A stretch of DNA of 64,000 nt from Komagataella phaffii GS115 (GCF_000027005.1 NC_012963.1:1922001-1986000); one strand, 5' to 3'. Shown: positions 31,263 through 41,654, numbered from the stretch's first letter. Made by a program: numbers and translations. The notes: generated by a model from the sequence alone, not told the origin.

Positions 31263-32582
31263 TCAGACAGATTGTAAGTCCATTAATGCCATCACGGCAA
31301 TCTCCTCCTTTGAGTTGCTGGCTGTAGAGGCAACGTTGGTTTGGGGAGATCGAATAAGATAGGGGGTCGGAGGAGTTAAAACAGAGCCTCTACGGAGAGA
31401 AGCAGCTCCCATTGACTCCCAATCCTCTTCATCAGTCTCAGAAAGATGGGTGTTTGGTTGGGCATTCGGGATGTTGTTTACAGAGGAAGTACTGTGTCGG
31501 GCAGTTGAGGTATTGTTGGAATTGAAACTGTAAACAGCTCCTGGGTTTCTAGTTGGTGAAAGGGCGGTTCTAAGAAATGATTGTCGGCTCAACGAAGAAG
31601 CATTTGAGAACGAAGCCCTCGGTCTTCTTCTGATACCAAAACTGTCTGGAATAGCAGCAGCATCCAAACCTCCCTCCAGAGAGTTCCCGTCTAAAGTTGC
31701 TTCAATCGGGTTAGCGTTGAAAGAGTTGAGGCGAGATCGTCTAGGTTTGTGGATCCCGCTTCGAGGCGTGGTCAAATGACTAGAATGACGACGCATCATC
31801 TGCTTGATAGGAACCCTGGATGAAAATTTGGATTCATCGTCAAAGGAAAACACCGCCTCATCATCAGAATTGTCGTCCTCATCAATAGCGTTTTCATTGT
31901 CGTACAGGTCATCATCGGAGGACGTGGAACTTTCAATTGCTTGATCGAGGGAGGATTGCCTTGCTTCAACAGAGTTCTTCAAAGAACCGAAATGGGGAGA
32001 GAGCGGCAAATTAATATTATGAGGGTCATTTGTTGGATTTGTAATAGACTCCCTTCTGACATTCCAAGAGGAAGAAGTGCCCTTTGCTGGATTATCCAAA
32101 TAAGAGGGTGACGAGCTCTTCTTTTTGAATTCACGTTGTTCTCTTTTAGAAACTGAATGGTCACCGGAAGACTGTTGTTGCTGCTGGGCAGCTCGAAGTT
32201 TCTCCAACGCTGTTTGGTGATCAACAACCTTCGCAGCCCATTGACCCCAGCCAACTTTTTCGAAAATACAATTTGACTCGACATCACCGGAATCCAGTGC
32301 CGATATTATCAGTCTTCTCTGTTTTGATAAAGAAAGATACTGGAACCCGGATATTTGTTTTGAAAGGTGTGCGGTTATGTGTCTAATTGGCAGAGGTCCA
32401 TTTTCCATCAGCAAACTGGCCAGCCTAGCTGGAGTCACCTTTTGAGCGGCGGCAATTCCCTCGGGAGATGAAGTGGACAATAAAACGTGTTGCTCCTTGG
32501 ATTGCTTCGATTTGAAAGGTTTGTCGTGTTTAGTTTCAGACTTTGAGTCATAACTTGGAGATACTTCACGAGAGTCGCTCAT
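31263..32582 (-). CDS. STB3: Stb3-family RRPE-binding regulator
   Basis: A 439-residue protein with the Stb3 (putative Sin3-binding) domain at about residues 43-120: VTPARLASLLMENGPLPIRH, then LSLSKQRRLIISALDSGD, then FEKVGWGQWAAK. In S. cerevisiae Stb3 binds RRPE elements of ribosome-biogenesis promoters and recruits the Sin3/Rpd3 repressor when TORC1/Sch9 signalling is low. The rest is low-complexity, with an acidic block (about 220-255), several R-[RS]-x-S sites that could be AGC-kinase targets (Sch9 type), and a short 'EEIAVMALMDLQSV' C-terminus that may be a short interaction helix. The frame opens upstream at a GTG; ATG 32582 gives MSDSREVSPS, similar to the known start. Confidence 0.83.
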   Translation of the reverse strand: MSDSREVSPSYDSKSETKHDKPFKSKQSKEQHVLLSTSSPEGIAAAQKVTPARLASLLMENGPLPIRHITAHLSKQISGFQYLSLSKQRRLIISALDSGDVESNCIFEKVGWGQWAAKVVDHQTALEKLRAAQQQQQSSGDHSVSKREQREFKKKSSSPSYLDNPAKGTSSSWNVRRESITNPTNDPHNINLPLSPHFGSLKNSVEARQSSLDQAIESSTSSDDDLYDNENAIDEDDNSDDEAVFSFDDESKFSSRVPIKQMMRRHSSHLTTPRSGIHKPRRSRLNSFNANPIEATLDGNSLEGGLDAAAIPDSFGIRRRPRASFSNASSLSRQSFLRTALSPTRNPGAVYSFNSNNTSTARHSTSSVNNIPNAQPNTHLSETDEEDWESMGAASLRRGSVLTPPTPYLIRSPQTNVASTASNSKEEIAVMALMDLQSV

Positions 32583-33191
32583 TATTTCAGAGGTTGGAAG
32601 CACAAAATATCACCAACAATTGCGGTATAAAAAGTTTGCTGTTGACTTGTTTTGCAAAATAACAAAGGCGTTCGTTTGGATTGAATTGCTCTGACTGATA
32701 AGTGTTAACGTCTAAAGTTAATCTGTGGGTACACAGTTGATATTGGCTAATTTCGCTCATTGCTTACAAAGATGTGCCCAAATCGAGGGTACGCCAAGCG
32801 GCGTGGAAAAGTGTTGCTTCCTACCTTCCGATAGGGGGAAAGCCACAGGGAGTTGGTGACGCGAGCTAGAAGGTGGACGAGTCTCTGAAGAAAGTCGCGA
32901 TATGTCCCCAGGATGATTCTAGTTCCACTGACAAAATGAAAATGGTTGGTACACTATTTGCAGAGTGAATTTCAAGGCTCACATGTTCAGATCCAATATC
33001 CGTTTTGAATGAATTGTCTCCCGAAGAACCTTCAATACCACTAAATACATTCCGAAATGTTTATTCTACACTTCTTACACATGATGCTATCCATGGGTTA
33101 CGGATTCTCGATATAGCCTCGGATTTGACTGGGAATCCAGCCAATCAATTTGTTTCACTGGAGGTTTTGCAAGCTCAAAGAGGCTGTTAAC
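32583..33191. other. Intergenic region between STM1 3' end and STB3
   Basis: Contains the STB3 promoter (right to left) and the STM1 3' region. A 61-codon plus frame at 33005-33190 starts at ATG but resembles nothing. No RNA gene was recognised. Confidence 0.4.
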
Positions 33192-34092
33192 TCAGAGAGC
33201 AGGGAACTTTTCATCAAAGTTGATTTCTTTCTTGGCTGGGGCAGCATTGGCACCTCCACGGGCACCACCACGAGCACCTCCACGAGCGTTTCCTCTGGTG
33301 TTTCCACGGGCACCACCACGAGCTCCGCCACGAGCACCACCACGGGCACCACCACGGCCTCTGTTGGAAGAGTCTCTTCCTCTTGGCTCTGGTTGAGCAT
33401 CGGCGAAAGTAGCCTCAAAGTCAAGAAGGTTCTTCTCCTTCTTTCTGGAGCTCTTCTTAGAAGCAGCAGAGTCGCCTTGGGGCTTGGCCTCCTTGACGAT
33501 AACCTCACCAGATCCCCATTTGTCTTCAGCACCGGCGTTAGCAGTACGCTTGGAAGTGGCCTTCAAGGCATCAGCAGAAAGCTTCAACTCGGCAAAGTAA
33601 TCGGCATATGACTTGACAGGCTTGGTAGAGACTTGTGGCTCACCTTCTTCAGCCTCAGCCTCGGCATCAGCGGCACCAGCCAACTCACTCTCCAACTCCT
33701 GGTTGTCATCTCCCCAACCCTTCTTGATCTTCTTTGCGGTGTCAGACTTTCCGGTTCTGTCTTGACGGTCGTTACGTGGCTTGGAAGAACGTTGCTTAGC
33801 TGGCACAGGTGGCTCTACAATTCTGTTGGTGTTCTTCTCTCTAATGGCAGCCTCGTTTCCGGTAGGCTGAGGACGGTTTTTTCTAGCACGGTCCTTGTTG
33901 GCAGAAGGAGGAGGAACATCAGCCTTCTTGGAAGAGGTGTTCTTCTTGACGAGTTCCTTGGTCACCAGAATCTCAGTTTCATCCTCGACGTCGTTACCCA
34001 ATAGGGCAAAAAGGTTCTGAAAAGTTAGTCAATTGTCTGCTATATTACAAAGATTGATGTTGTAAAAAGGTACATACCTTGTTGTTGGACAT
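33192..34092 (-). CDS. STM1: Ribosome-binding protein Stm1 (two exons)
   Basis: Exons at 34078-34092 and 33192-34016 joined across a 61-base intron give 279 residues. The joined start reads MSNNK-NLFALLGNDVED, matching yeast Stm1, which starts MSNPFDLLGNDVED. 'NTSSKKADVPPPSANKDRAR', 'KNRPQPTGNEAAIREK' and KIKKGWGDD are the conserved Stm1/SERBP core. Stm1 clamps 80S ribosomes, blocks the mRNA channel during starvation and also binds quadruplex nucleic acid. The C-terminus (about residues 220-262) is an RGG-rich tract ending with a FDEKFPAL motif. S. cerevisiae Stm1 has a weaker Arg/Gly/Asn tail, so the RGG block makes this form closer to animal SERBP1. The continuous frame alone has no ATG at its start, which is what reveals the intron. 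Confidence 0.95.
33255..33364 (-). repeat. 12-base coding minisatellite (RGGA repeats of STM1)
   Basis: About nine tandem or near-tandem 12-base units, each coding R-G-G-A or a variant (R-G-N-T/A), within the STM1 C-terminus. Units differ mostly at third codon positions, so the array is somewhat aged but could still vary in copy number. Confidence 0.85.
34017..34077 (-). other. STM1 intron
   Basis: On the minus strand the intron starts GTATGT (from 34077), ends TTTTCAG (to 34017), and has a branch-like TTGACTAAC about 10 bases before the 3' splice site. It is 61 bases, interrupts the gene after five codons in phase 0, and is required to give an ATG and the conserved N-terminus. Confidence 0.93.
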
Positions 34093-34309
34093 CTTGTGAA
34101 CTTCCAAATAAAGAATACGGTAATAGTCTTGGGTTTTCTCTCTTTTTTTTTTTCCATCAGTTTTTTCGTCCATCGCTGTCCACCGAGGGTGATTGTGGGG
34201 AGGCGTGTAAAACTTGGTCCGTTCTCACAATTACGTCGGTGGTGTCATGATATCGTCTTAGTACTTACTGTAATGTCTACAATATTAATCATTTCATAGA
34301 ACTATCTAA

Positions 34310-37300
34310 TTACTTGGTGGCCTTCTCAGTTGCGGGCTCTGCCTCCTTTTCCGAAATGTAGACTGAGCCTACACGACTGAAGAATGCCTTAATTGCCGAG
34401 CGGAACACGGATGGAAGACTCTTGTCTAAGATGCCTAGCACCAACTCATACATGGAAGGACAGAAGGCGATAAAATCTTTTTCATCTAACTCTACGAATC
34501 CTTGTAGGATCTCAATTACAACAGGCCGCCATGTGCTGATGTTACGCTGTTGTGTCACATCATCCAGCTTGGTGTATCTTTCCACAATGGCAATCCACAT
34601 TGGAAGTAATGACTGCGTAATCATTTCTTTCTGCTCCTCGGATATATGATCGTCGCAATATAGTCTTAGCATTATGCTGAAATAAACTGCGCTTGCACTT
34701 GTCTCTTGCTTTAGCAAATTGGGAACATTGTCGATAACCCCTCCGTTGAAGAAACGGACTCGTAGATTGTAGTCATCATTGAAATCTCTTGCAAACTCAT
34801 AACTTTGGTTCAAGAACTTGGATAACCTAATTACGTTCTCAAACGGTATCTCGTCATAGAACCCATCATCATCAAATAGCTCAGCCATAGTTTCGATCAG
34901 CAGTAATTGCAAAACACATTTGACAACAATTGTTGACTTGTTTGAATTTTTGCCATTCACAGCAATTGAGTTGACGTCTCCGTTTGCATTCTTCAAATTT
35001 ACATTGGCGTCGTCAAACAGTTCCTTGGGGAGTGTCAAATCAAACAATCGTTCAAAACAGTCAGTGATCTTATCCCAGAGCTCCGGTGTGAATTTTTTCG
35101 CATTTTGCACAATCAATTGTTCTAAACATGATCTCCCAATTCGTGCAATCGTATCATTCTCCTGACAGATACATGAGATTAACAACTCCAAGTATCCATC
35201 CAACATGCGATTCAGAGTGTCAAAGTAATGTGTGAAAAGGGCAACCATATTTCTTAGTGCTTGAATAAGTGTGGTGGACAACCAGACTGAGATATCATCC
35301 TGGTTATCAAACTGGCTGACCTGCCAATGCTCACTAAGAACTTTGAAAATGGGGAACAACAATTCATTGCAGATTTTATCCCAAAAGGAAGGGTCAAAGT
35401 GACCTCCATTCTGAACTAAAGCATCAAACATGTAGTTGAGAGCCCTGGATCTCACTTCCAAATCATCTCCTGTCATGATAACATCATGAAATCCGAAAAG
35501 AATTGGGAACCAAAGTTGGACCATTACTTCATCATCCACCTTATTATTTTCGTCTAGCGTATAATCTGACACTCGATTAATCAATTTCTTCAAATCTTGT
35601 AAAGCATGCAAGCTAATTTTCTGAAACCTTTGATTCTTGGCTAATGCTGTTAGTGTGTGTACAAAACTCTCAAAAGTACCCTGCTGCAATGTATCGTCCA
35701 ACTTTCCTTCATTGATTAGTGCTGTTAATTTGTATGACTTCATGACAATTGATTCGCTATAGTCTCCAGCTGCTATAGTCAAAGTCTCAAACATGGTTTC
35801 CCAACCAGATCGGATCTTATCAGCCTTAGTTTGAACCATATTTCCCAAACAATCCAGAATCATATCCTTAACTTGTTCAGATCCGGTATGGCCAATGATG
35901 AATTCGAAGGGCTTCAAAAATTCTTTTTGAAACTTGAAGTGAGCCAGCTCTTCGATGTCAAAAAATCTCATTGATAGTTGTCGTAAAGAGTCTAATGCAA
36001 AAAATACAATAGAAGTGTTGGAATGTGTACCAAACCTATTGAATGTTTCTCCCATAATAGCCCACAGATTAGACCATTGGAAACGTATACGCCCCATATT
36101 GTAGTAACAAACGTCAACCATTTTTTGCAAAGAAAACATTCTTGGACTCTCGCTTCTCCCTGAAGATTCTATCTCATCTGAAGATACTTGACACAGAGCT
36201 TTCACAAAGTCAATAATTGCATCACCTGAAATCTGCGAACTATGAGAAAAGATCTTATCCATTGCAACAGTCAGTTCCGTAGATGTAATCAATGGAACTA
36301 TGCTTGGTTTTAGCTTTTGGTTTTGATAGTGTTCATATGCCTGCTCCGATAGAGTTTTTTGTTTGCCGAACGGCGAAGAGAAGAATGTGCTAGTGGTGCT
36401 ACGGGTTCTCACGCTATCCAAGGAGGCTCTGTTTACTATCCGAGCAATTGAGATGTCTGGAACAACGCCAGAATCGATTCCTTGAGCTAATAACTGGATT
36501 CTCTCAATCTGAGACACGGAGAGTAAAATTTCTTTCCATGAGCCTCTTAGATGATCACCTTCTGTCACCGCAACGTTCAGTAACGCGTGTATGGCATCAA
36601 CATTTTTTGGAGAGATCTCTTCAACATTATGAAGGTTACCAAATTGGACCAACGCACCCACAAAAGAACTTCTAGCGTTCTCAATATCAAACGTACAGGA
36701 CAGATGAATTGCCAGCTTGATACCCTTTATGCAGAGCTTAGTTGTATCCTCGTCGTCGTATTCTTTGAAAGGAGGAGTGAGCCCCGCAAATATTGACATC
36801 CATAACGTATGAAACATGTAAAGAACATGGTCGGCTTGTTTAGTTGCGTAATAGTATACGATGTTAGAGTTTGGAGCTTCTTGCCCAAACGATTTGAAAA
36901 CTTTCTCAGTATTCAAAGTAAGTTCCTTGGAAAGCTGCATGTATTGTTCCCTTTCTTGGTTGCGGAAACTGAATAACCCAGTTACAGGTTCGGGCTGAAT
37001 ATGTCCAGCTAATAGAGCAGCCTGTTGTTCGCTCTGAAGCTTGATTTCGTTGCTTTGAATCTCATAGTAAATTTTGCTCAAAAGTGTTTCAGGTAGATCT
37101 TGACCATCATCAATACCTGCGTTGTTTCGAATGAAGTCTTGGAGACTCATTCGTCTTTTAACTTGAGCTGAATGCTGGTCAGTGTTCAGCAAGATGACAG
37201 AGTACGCAAGAACGTAAGGCACATCAGCATTTGCGAATGTTCCAGGATTATTCAAAACAAATCGTTCAGCAAACTTCAACATGAAACGATCAATTTTTTG

Positions 37301-39628
37301 TGATTCACCTGGTAACCTGAAGTTTTGAAGAAACGTTCTCATAGCCTCCACAAACTCCAATCCAGAAAAGTCCATGAGATCAACAAAGTCATGCATTATA
37401 GTAATGTTTTTCTCGTCACCTTCTCCCAAGTATTCACCAATCTGGGTTTTATCCAGACCATCGGTGTAGAGTAAAAACTTAGCAATCTCTTGGGGAGAAT
37501 CATCCTTGATGAAGCCACTTTCGATAGCTTTGGCAATTCCAATCTTCGGTTTGTAGTTAAAGGCTTTGACGCATGAGAAAAGGGCTGTTTTTCTTTGCTT
37601 CTGAGTATCAAATTTGGCAGGATCTTGGGGGATTCCAGAGGTTTCAGAAAGCTGGGTAGCGGATTCAGATCTTTGAGACAGTATTTCATCCTCTCCTGCT
37701 CCGTTCACAGACAAAGCTGTATCCTCTTCCGACTCAACAACAGCCTGTTTAGCGACACTGTCAACCCAAGTGGAGAGTGACTGCAAGACCAGGACCACGC
37801 ACTCAATTGATTCAATCACAATTGCATACTCTCCCGGAAAGTTATACGAAGCTTCTGGATCTGGAACATTGGCGCCTAGTTTTTTAATGGATAGCATTGG
37901 AGATTGTTTGAGACTGTATACAGCAAGTGATCGTGTTAAACTTGCTCTATAGTTGATCTTTTGTTGTTGCGAAATCTCAACGCGAGTTAAAGAAAATCTA
38001 GTCAGGTAGTCAATAAGACCTTCACAGAGACTTGGCAACTGTGAATCACAATCGTAATTTAAGTATAGTTCAATGACGGCCTTGGGATCATGGAACAAAC
38101 GATTCATAACCGCTAGGAAGTATCTCTTTTGGTGGGTGGCGGATGCCTTCATTTCCAAGACTGGAAAGTAAATTTCATCAATAAAAACGGCAATCTCACG
38201 TTTAAACTCAAATCTCAGTTTGGATAGAATAATCCAAAAAATCTCTAAAGATATTTCATAAATAGGTGCCAACGGAGAAGCAGCGTTGCGGGACAAAGAA
38301 AGACAAAGATATTGTTTGATAGCATCAATCAAAGTCGTGTTTCGCTCCTGATTAGAAGTTGTCAGTACCACTCTCTTGTTCAAAAAAACGCCAAGGTGAT
38401 CTTGGAGAATGGTATGGATGATGTGTAAAGATAGAAGTTTTGACCTCAATTCATGCGATCTCATGTCGATGTTGTTCACTTCAATGGGTTTGACTGAAAG
38501 TTTGCACATTGCTCTAAATATCAAAAAGGCATCCTTCACAGCCAGTTCCTTTTCTTCTCCAATAGCTTTGTTGGCTTCTGCAACAGTCAATTCATCACCA
38601 GCTGTAAGATTTTCAAGGTTCTCCAGGGTTAATTTTGGAGCTTGGGCATCGGGCAGAACCTGAGATTCTATATCAGAAGTTGGAATATTATTAACGTTTG
38701 AGAAACTTCCGGATTTACTTGGAACGACACCGTTGCTCTTATCGTGACGATGTACCCTTTCAAAAACTATATTAAATATCTGAGTCAGACTAGCCTGAGC
38801 AACTCCTTGGTTAGCAGGTGAAAGTGATAGAATGAAAATGTTGTAGATTTGCCTAACTGCCCTCAGGAGAACAGCACCATGAGCAGCCATGGTTTCACTC
38901 AATACAGCTGCCATGAGAACTTTAACCACTTGGAGTTCAACTTTCTCGTTCGTTCCCTCACCTTCGAAGCATTCTGCTATAGTTTCAATGGCTATATCAA
39001 TTAGAGGAATTGTATCGCCGCTTTCATATTGAATATCAGTCCCCTCAAGAGCAGCCTGGTCATTTTTTCTTTGCGTTCGCAGAATATTGGTCCAGTACTG
39101 GAGCATGTCCTTGGGCACGGACGATTCTGGTATTTGCGGTTCACTAAACACGTTAAAGGTGAACATCTTGCCAAGACAGTCCAACGCAGTAACCTTTATG
39201 TCCACTGTCTTCGATTGGCAAGCCAGATTTAAAGGTTCAAAAATCTCAATGACCTCAGGAACGTCACCACTATTCAATTTTTCAATGATCCGAGAACATT
39301 TAACTTTCAGGTCAGCATCCTTTTTGTGACATTTGCTTACAATCTTTTCAAATGAGGACTTGATAAAACCAATTGTAGCATTCCCCATCTGTGAAGAATT
39401 TATGGTAGAAGTTGACGCTGTCCGTCTATGGGCATTGGCTGAAGACGCCACGGTTGAAGGTTCCGGGTGCGATGTACCCTCAGCAACGTTCTGGTGTTCG
39501 TTTTCGTGCTCATCAGCAGATGCTCCCTCAAATTGGAGTTCGGGGGTTTGTTCTGGAATAATGGGAGGCTCCTCTGTATTCGGAGTGCTCACCTCTGGCT
39601 CTGGATCTTTTGCACTTGTCTCTGACAT
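34310..39628 (-). CDS. SEC7: Golgi Arf guanine-nucleotide exchange factor Sec7
   Basis: A 1772-residue large Arf-GEF of the Sec7/BIG class that activates Arf1 at the trans-Golgi (S. cerevisiae Sec7 is 2009). The N-terminal DCB and HUS helical regions cover about residues 80-640, including 'DFINSL'-type HUS sequence replaced here by FVDLMDFSG near the catalytic domain. The catalytic Sec7 domain covers about 683-880; its glutamic finger is E775 in NFRLPGESQKID, with 'LAYSVILLNTDQHSAQVK' following. HDS1-4 repeats fill the remaining half. The first 80 residues are acidic and low-complexity, shorter than in S. cerevisiae. ATG 39628 is the first codon. No intron is apparent. Confidence 0.97.
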   Translation of the reverse strand: MSETSAKDPEPEVSTPNTEEPPIIPEQTPELQFEGASADEHENEHQNVAEGTSHPEPSTVASSANAHRRTASTSTINSSQMGNATIGFIKSSFEKIVSKCHKKDADLKVKCSRIIEKLNSGDVPEVIEIFEPLNLACQSKTVDIKVTALDCLGKMFTFNVFSEPQIPESSVPKDMLQYWTNILRTQRKNDQAALEGTDIQYESGDTIPLIDIAIETIAECFEGEGTNEKVELQVVKVLMAAVLSETMAAHGAVLLRAVRQIYNIFILSLSPANQGVAQASLTQIFNIVFERVHRHDKSNGVVPSKSGSFSNVNNIPTSDIESQVLPDAQAPKLTLENLENLTAGDELTVAEANKAIGEEKELAVKDAFLIFRAMCKLSVKPIEVNNIDMRSHELRSKLLSLHIIHTILQDHLGVFLNKRVVLTTSNQERNTTLIDAIKQYLCLSLSRNAASPLAPIYEISLEIFWIILSKLRFEFKREIAVFIDEIYFPVLEMKASATHQKRYFLAVMNRLFHDPKAVIELYLNYDCDSQLPSLCEGLIDYLTRFSLTRVEISQQQKINYRASLTRSLAVYSLKQSPMLSIKKLGANVPDPEASYNFPGEYAIVIESIECVVLVLQSLSTWVDSVAKQAVVESEEDTALSVNGAGEDEILSQRSESATQLSETSGIPQDPAKFDTQKQRKTALFSCVKAFNYKPKIGIAKAIESGFIKDDSPQEIAKFLLYTDGLDKTQIGEYLGEGDEKNITIMHDFVDLMDFSGLEFVEAMRTFLQNFRLPGESQKIDRFMLKFAERFVLNNPGTFANADVPYVLAYSVILLNTDQHSAQVKRRMSLQDFIRNNAGIDDGQDLPETLLSKIYYEIQSNEIKLQSEQQAALLAGHIQPEPVTGLFSFRNQEREQYMQLSKELTLNTEKVFKSFGQEAPNSNIVYYYATKQADHVLYMFHTLWMSIFAGLTPPFKEYDDEDTTKLCIKGIKLAIHLSCTFDIENARSSFVGALVQFGNLHNVEEISPKNVDAIHALLNVAVTEGDHLRGSWKEILLSVSQIERIQLLAQGIDSGVVPDISIARIVNRASLDSVRTRSTTSTFFSSPFGKQKTLSEQAYEHYQNQKLKPSIVPLITSTELTVAMDKIFSHSSQISGDAIIDFVKALCQVSSDEIESSGRSESPRMFSLQKMVDVCYYNMGRIRFQWSNLWAIMGETFNRFGTHSNTSIVFFALDSLRQLSMRFFDIEELAHFKFQKEFLKPFEFIIGHTGSEQVKDMILDCLGNMVQTKADKIRSGWETMFETLTIAAGDYSESIVMKSYKLTALINEGKLDDTLQQGTFESFVHTLTALAKNQRFQKISLHALQDLKKLINRVSDYTLDENNKVDDEVMVQLWFPILFGFHDVIMTGDDLEVRSRALNYMFDALVQNGGHFDPSFWDKICNELLFPIFKVLSEHWQVSQFDNQDDISVWLSTTLIQALRNMVALFTHYFDTLNRMLDGYLELLISCICQENDTIARIGRSCLEQLIVQNAKKFTPELWDKITDCFERLFDLTLPKELFDDANVNLKNANGDVNSIAVNGKNSNKSTIVVKCVLQLLLIETMAELFDDDGFYDEIPFENVIRLSKFLNQSYEFARDFNDDYNLRVRFFNGGVIDNVPNLLKQETSASAVYFSIMLRLYCDDHISEEQKEMITQSLLPMWIAIVERYTKLDDVTQQRNISTWRPVVIEILQGFVELDEKDFIAFCPSMYELVLGILDKSLPSVFRSAIKAFFSRVGSVYISEKEAEPATEKATK

Positions 39629-40129
39629 TGGGCAGTAAGATTCAAAGAAAGGAAGGACAAACTTATTCTAAACAGGAAAATGGACGAATTAGACAATAGG
39701 CAAAATGGAAAATTTCAGCTTGCTCAATATGCTTCGACCAATAGCAACAATCTGACCTTAAATTTGACTTTTCACCTCAAACCTTTGTGGTATGGGAGAG
39801 AAGTTGTTTCCAGTTTGGAAGACCACAGCCAGGTCGCGAAAATGGCCCCCGGACGGGTTAGTGCAAGGGGTTGATAGATGCATGGACAGATTATGGAGAG
39901 ATAGTGCGAGATATTGCGGTTTAAAGATGGAAGCAGGGAGAGAGGTAAAACAGGCAGCAAGGTGACGATGTATTCGCCAGAATATTAGCTGAAAGGTACA
40001 CGGATTAGAAGACAATAATTAAGAGTCACTGGACGCTTGTCATCTAGTCCAGGTGGAGCGGTCGGCTACGATAACTGTAGTACAACTTAGTACACTCTGC
40101 AGTCAGTTTTTATTAATAAATTTATACAA
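39629..40129. other. Intergenic region upstream of SEC7
   Basis: Holds the SEC7 promoter and the URC1 3' end. A 64-codon plus frame (39680-39874) resembles nothing. No RNA gene or repeat was seen. Confidence 0.4.
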
Positions 40130-41482
40130 TCAGATCTCCCAAGTACGTCCTTGGACGTTCTTGAGCTCATCCTGTGTCATAACTTTTCCGGTTGTGAAAT
40201 AGCCAGCGGCAATCTTGGCATCAATTTCAACTCGAGAATCTGGTGGAATCATCTCATCTGGGATAGGGACTCTTTCCTTAATGGTAATTCCTTGGTCCAC
40301 AATCGCATCATACTTCATGTTGGACATTGATAGCATTCTATCAATCTTGGTGACCCCCAAGAAATGCAAGATATCGGGCATCAAAGCCTGGAATCTCATG
40401 TCTTTGACTCCGGCAATGCACTCTGTCCTGTGGAAATATTCAGCTGCTGTGTCACCCCCTCTCTTACGGGCGTTGTAAACAAGGTACTTGGTTACTTCTC
40501 CAAGGGCTCTGCCCTCCTTTCTAAAGTAAATGACCATTCCAGAACCGCCATTTTGTGCCTCCTTTGCGGCTTCAACTATTCCAAAAATCAAATAGGGACG
40601 ACAAGTACAAATGTCAGATCCGAAAACATCAGAACCTGAGCACTCGTCATGTACTCTCAAAGCTAACTTCTTTGAAGGATCAGAAACAAACTTTGGGTCT
40701 CCCATAATGTAAACGGTTAATCCTCCGATTGGTGGTAAGAACACTTTGATATCTGGTCTAGTAATCAATTCTGGATACATTCCATTGGTATCTTCAAATA
40801 GAGCACGGCGAAGAGTACCTTCAGAAATGCCGAATCTCTTTGCAACTCCGGGCAGATACCAAACTGGGTCTACGGCAAGTTTAGTGATATGCAAATCACC
40901 ATTACTGTTAACACATACCTCGCCATCAACCTTTAAATTACCCTTGGCAACCTCTTCTTTCAATTCGGTCAATTGCAAGTTTGCCTTGGTGATAGAGATG
41001 GTGGGCCTAATTTCGACACCTTCCTTCTCAGATACATCAGAAAACAACCATGGTGCAAGGTGGCCAAATGGATCCATGGCGACGATCTTCTCTAAACCAG
41101 ACCATTGGGGTTGTTGAGGGAAATCAACAGGTGGCTGGGCATTAGTGTAATCGGCTTTGTGATTCAGTTTCAACTGTTTGGAACCGACGGCCAATGCATG
41201 ATAAATGGAGTATGGCCCAGCATGAGCTCCAATTGCATTGTGTTTGTACATTCCGTTTCCGTATCTAGAAGGAGTGATTGGACCTCTACTCAACGGGTTC
41301 GAATGTCCCCAAGCCAAAGGAATTGGTTTTACCTCTGGGTCTTCAGTGTAGGTAGTCAATTGAATCTTACCGTAGCCGAACAAGCCGTCAGCTGAGTAGT
41401 CAATTGGCTTTTCATTGATAAGCTCGAGCGGTTTGTGTGTACATTTGGCATCGTGAAGATGCTTATCGATAGTAGTGGACAT
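40130..41482 (-). CDS. URC1: Urc1/Urg1: GTP cyclohydrolase II-like uracil-catabolism protein
   Basis: A 450-residue member of the long GTP cyclohydrolase II-like family known as Urc1 (Lachancea kluyveri) or Urg1 (S. pombe), needed for the URC route of uracil breakdown. The C-terminal half has the cyclohydrolase II fold: the zinc cysteines C281, C292 and C294 (DECSGSDVFGSDICTC) and 'VIYFRKEGRALGEVTKYLVY', which aligns with the RibA GTP-binding motif. The N-terminal 250 residues are the family-specific extension with 'GPITPSRYGNGMYKHNAIGA'. It is not the riboflavin enzyme Rib1, which is shorter and ends soon after the motif. S. cerevisiae lacks this pathway. A consensus TATA (41571-41578) and CGG-rich motifs upstream suggest strong inducible control. 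Confidence 0.9.
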   Translation of the reverse strand: MSTTIDKHLHDAKCTHKPLELINEKPIDYSADGLFGYGKIQLTTYTEDPEVKPIPLAWGHSNPLSRGPITPSRYGNGMYKHNAIGAHAGPYSIYHALAVGSKQLKLNHKADYTNAQPPVDFPQQPQWSGLEKIVAMDPFGHLAPWLFSDVSEKEGVEIRPTISITKANLQLTELKEEVAKGNLKVDGEVCVNSNGDLHITKLAVDPVWYLPGVAKRFGISEGTLRRALFEDTNGMYPELITRPDIKVFLPPIGGLTVYIMGDPKFVSDPSKKLALRVHDECSGSDVFGSDICTCRPYLIFGIVEAAKEAQNGGSGMVIYFRKEGRALGEVTKYLVYNARKRGGDTAAEYFHRTECIAGVKDMRFQALMPDILHFLGVTKIDRMLSMSNMKYDAIVDQGITIKERVPIPDEMIPPDSRVEIDAKIAAGYFTTGKVMTQDELKNVQGRTWEI

Positions 41483-41570
41483 TTCCTAGGACTTTATGGA
41501 TATAAAGGTAAAAGACAGGAAAGAATAGTCAAATAGAATAATAGTAAAATGTATACGGGGGGTAATTGTA

Positions 41571-41578
41571 TTTATATA
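41571..41578 (-). promoter_or_regulatory. URC1 TATA box
   Basis: TATATAAA on the minus strand, about 90 bases upstream of the URC1 ATG. A perfect consensus at a standard distance. Confidence 0.7.
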
Positions 41579-41654
41579 GTGTTTGACTGCCCTAAGCATG
41601 GATTGTCCTATTCTTATCTTAATAGAGAGGCGATGAGATGACGCATGTGGGTGG

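Noticed and set aside
33005..33190. Possible box C/D-like motifs and short ATG frame between STM1 and STB3
   Set aside because: Only partial matches to box C, no terminal stem, and the frame matches no known protein.
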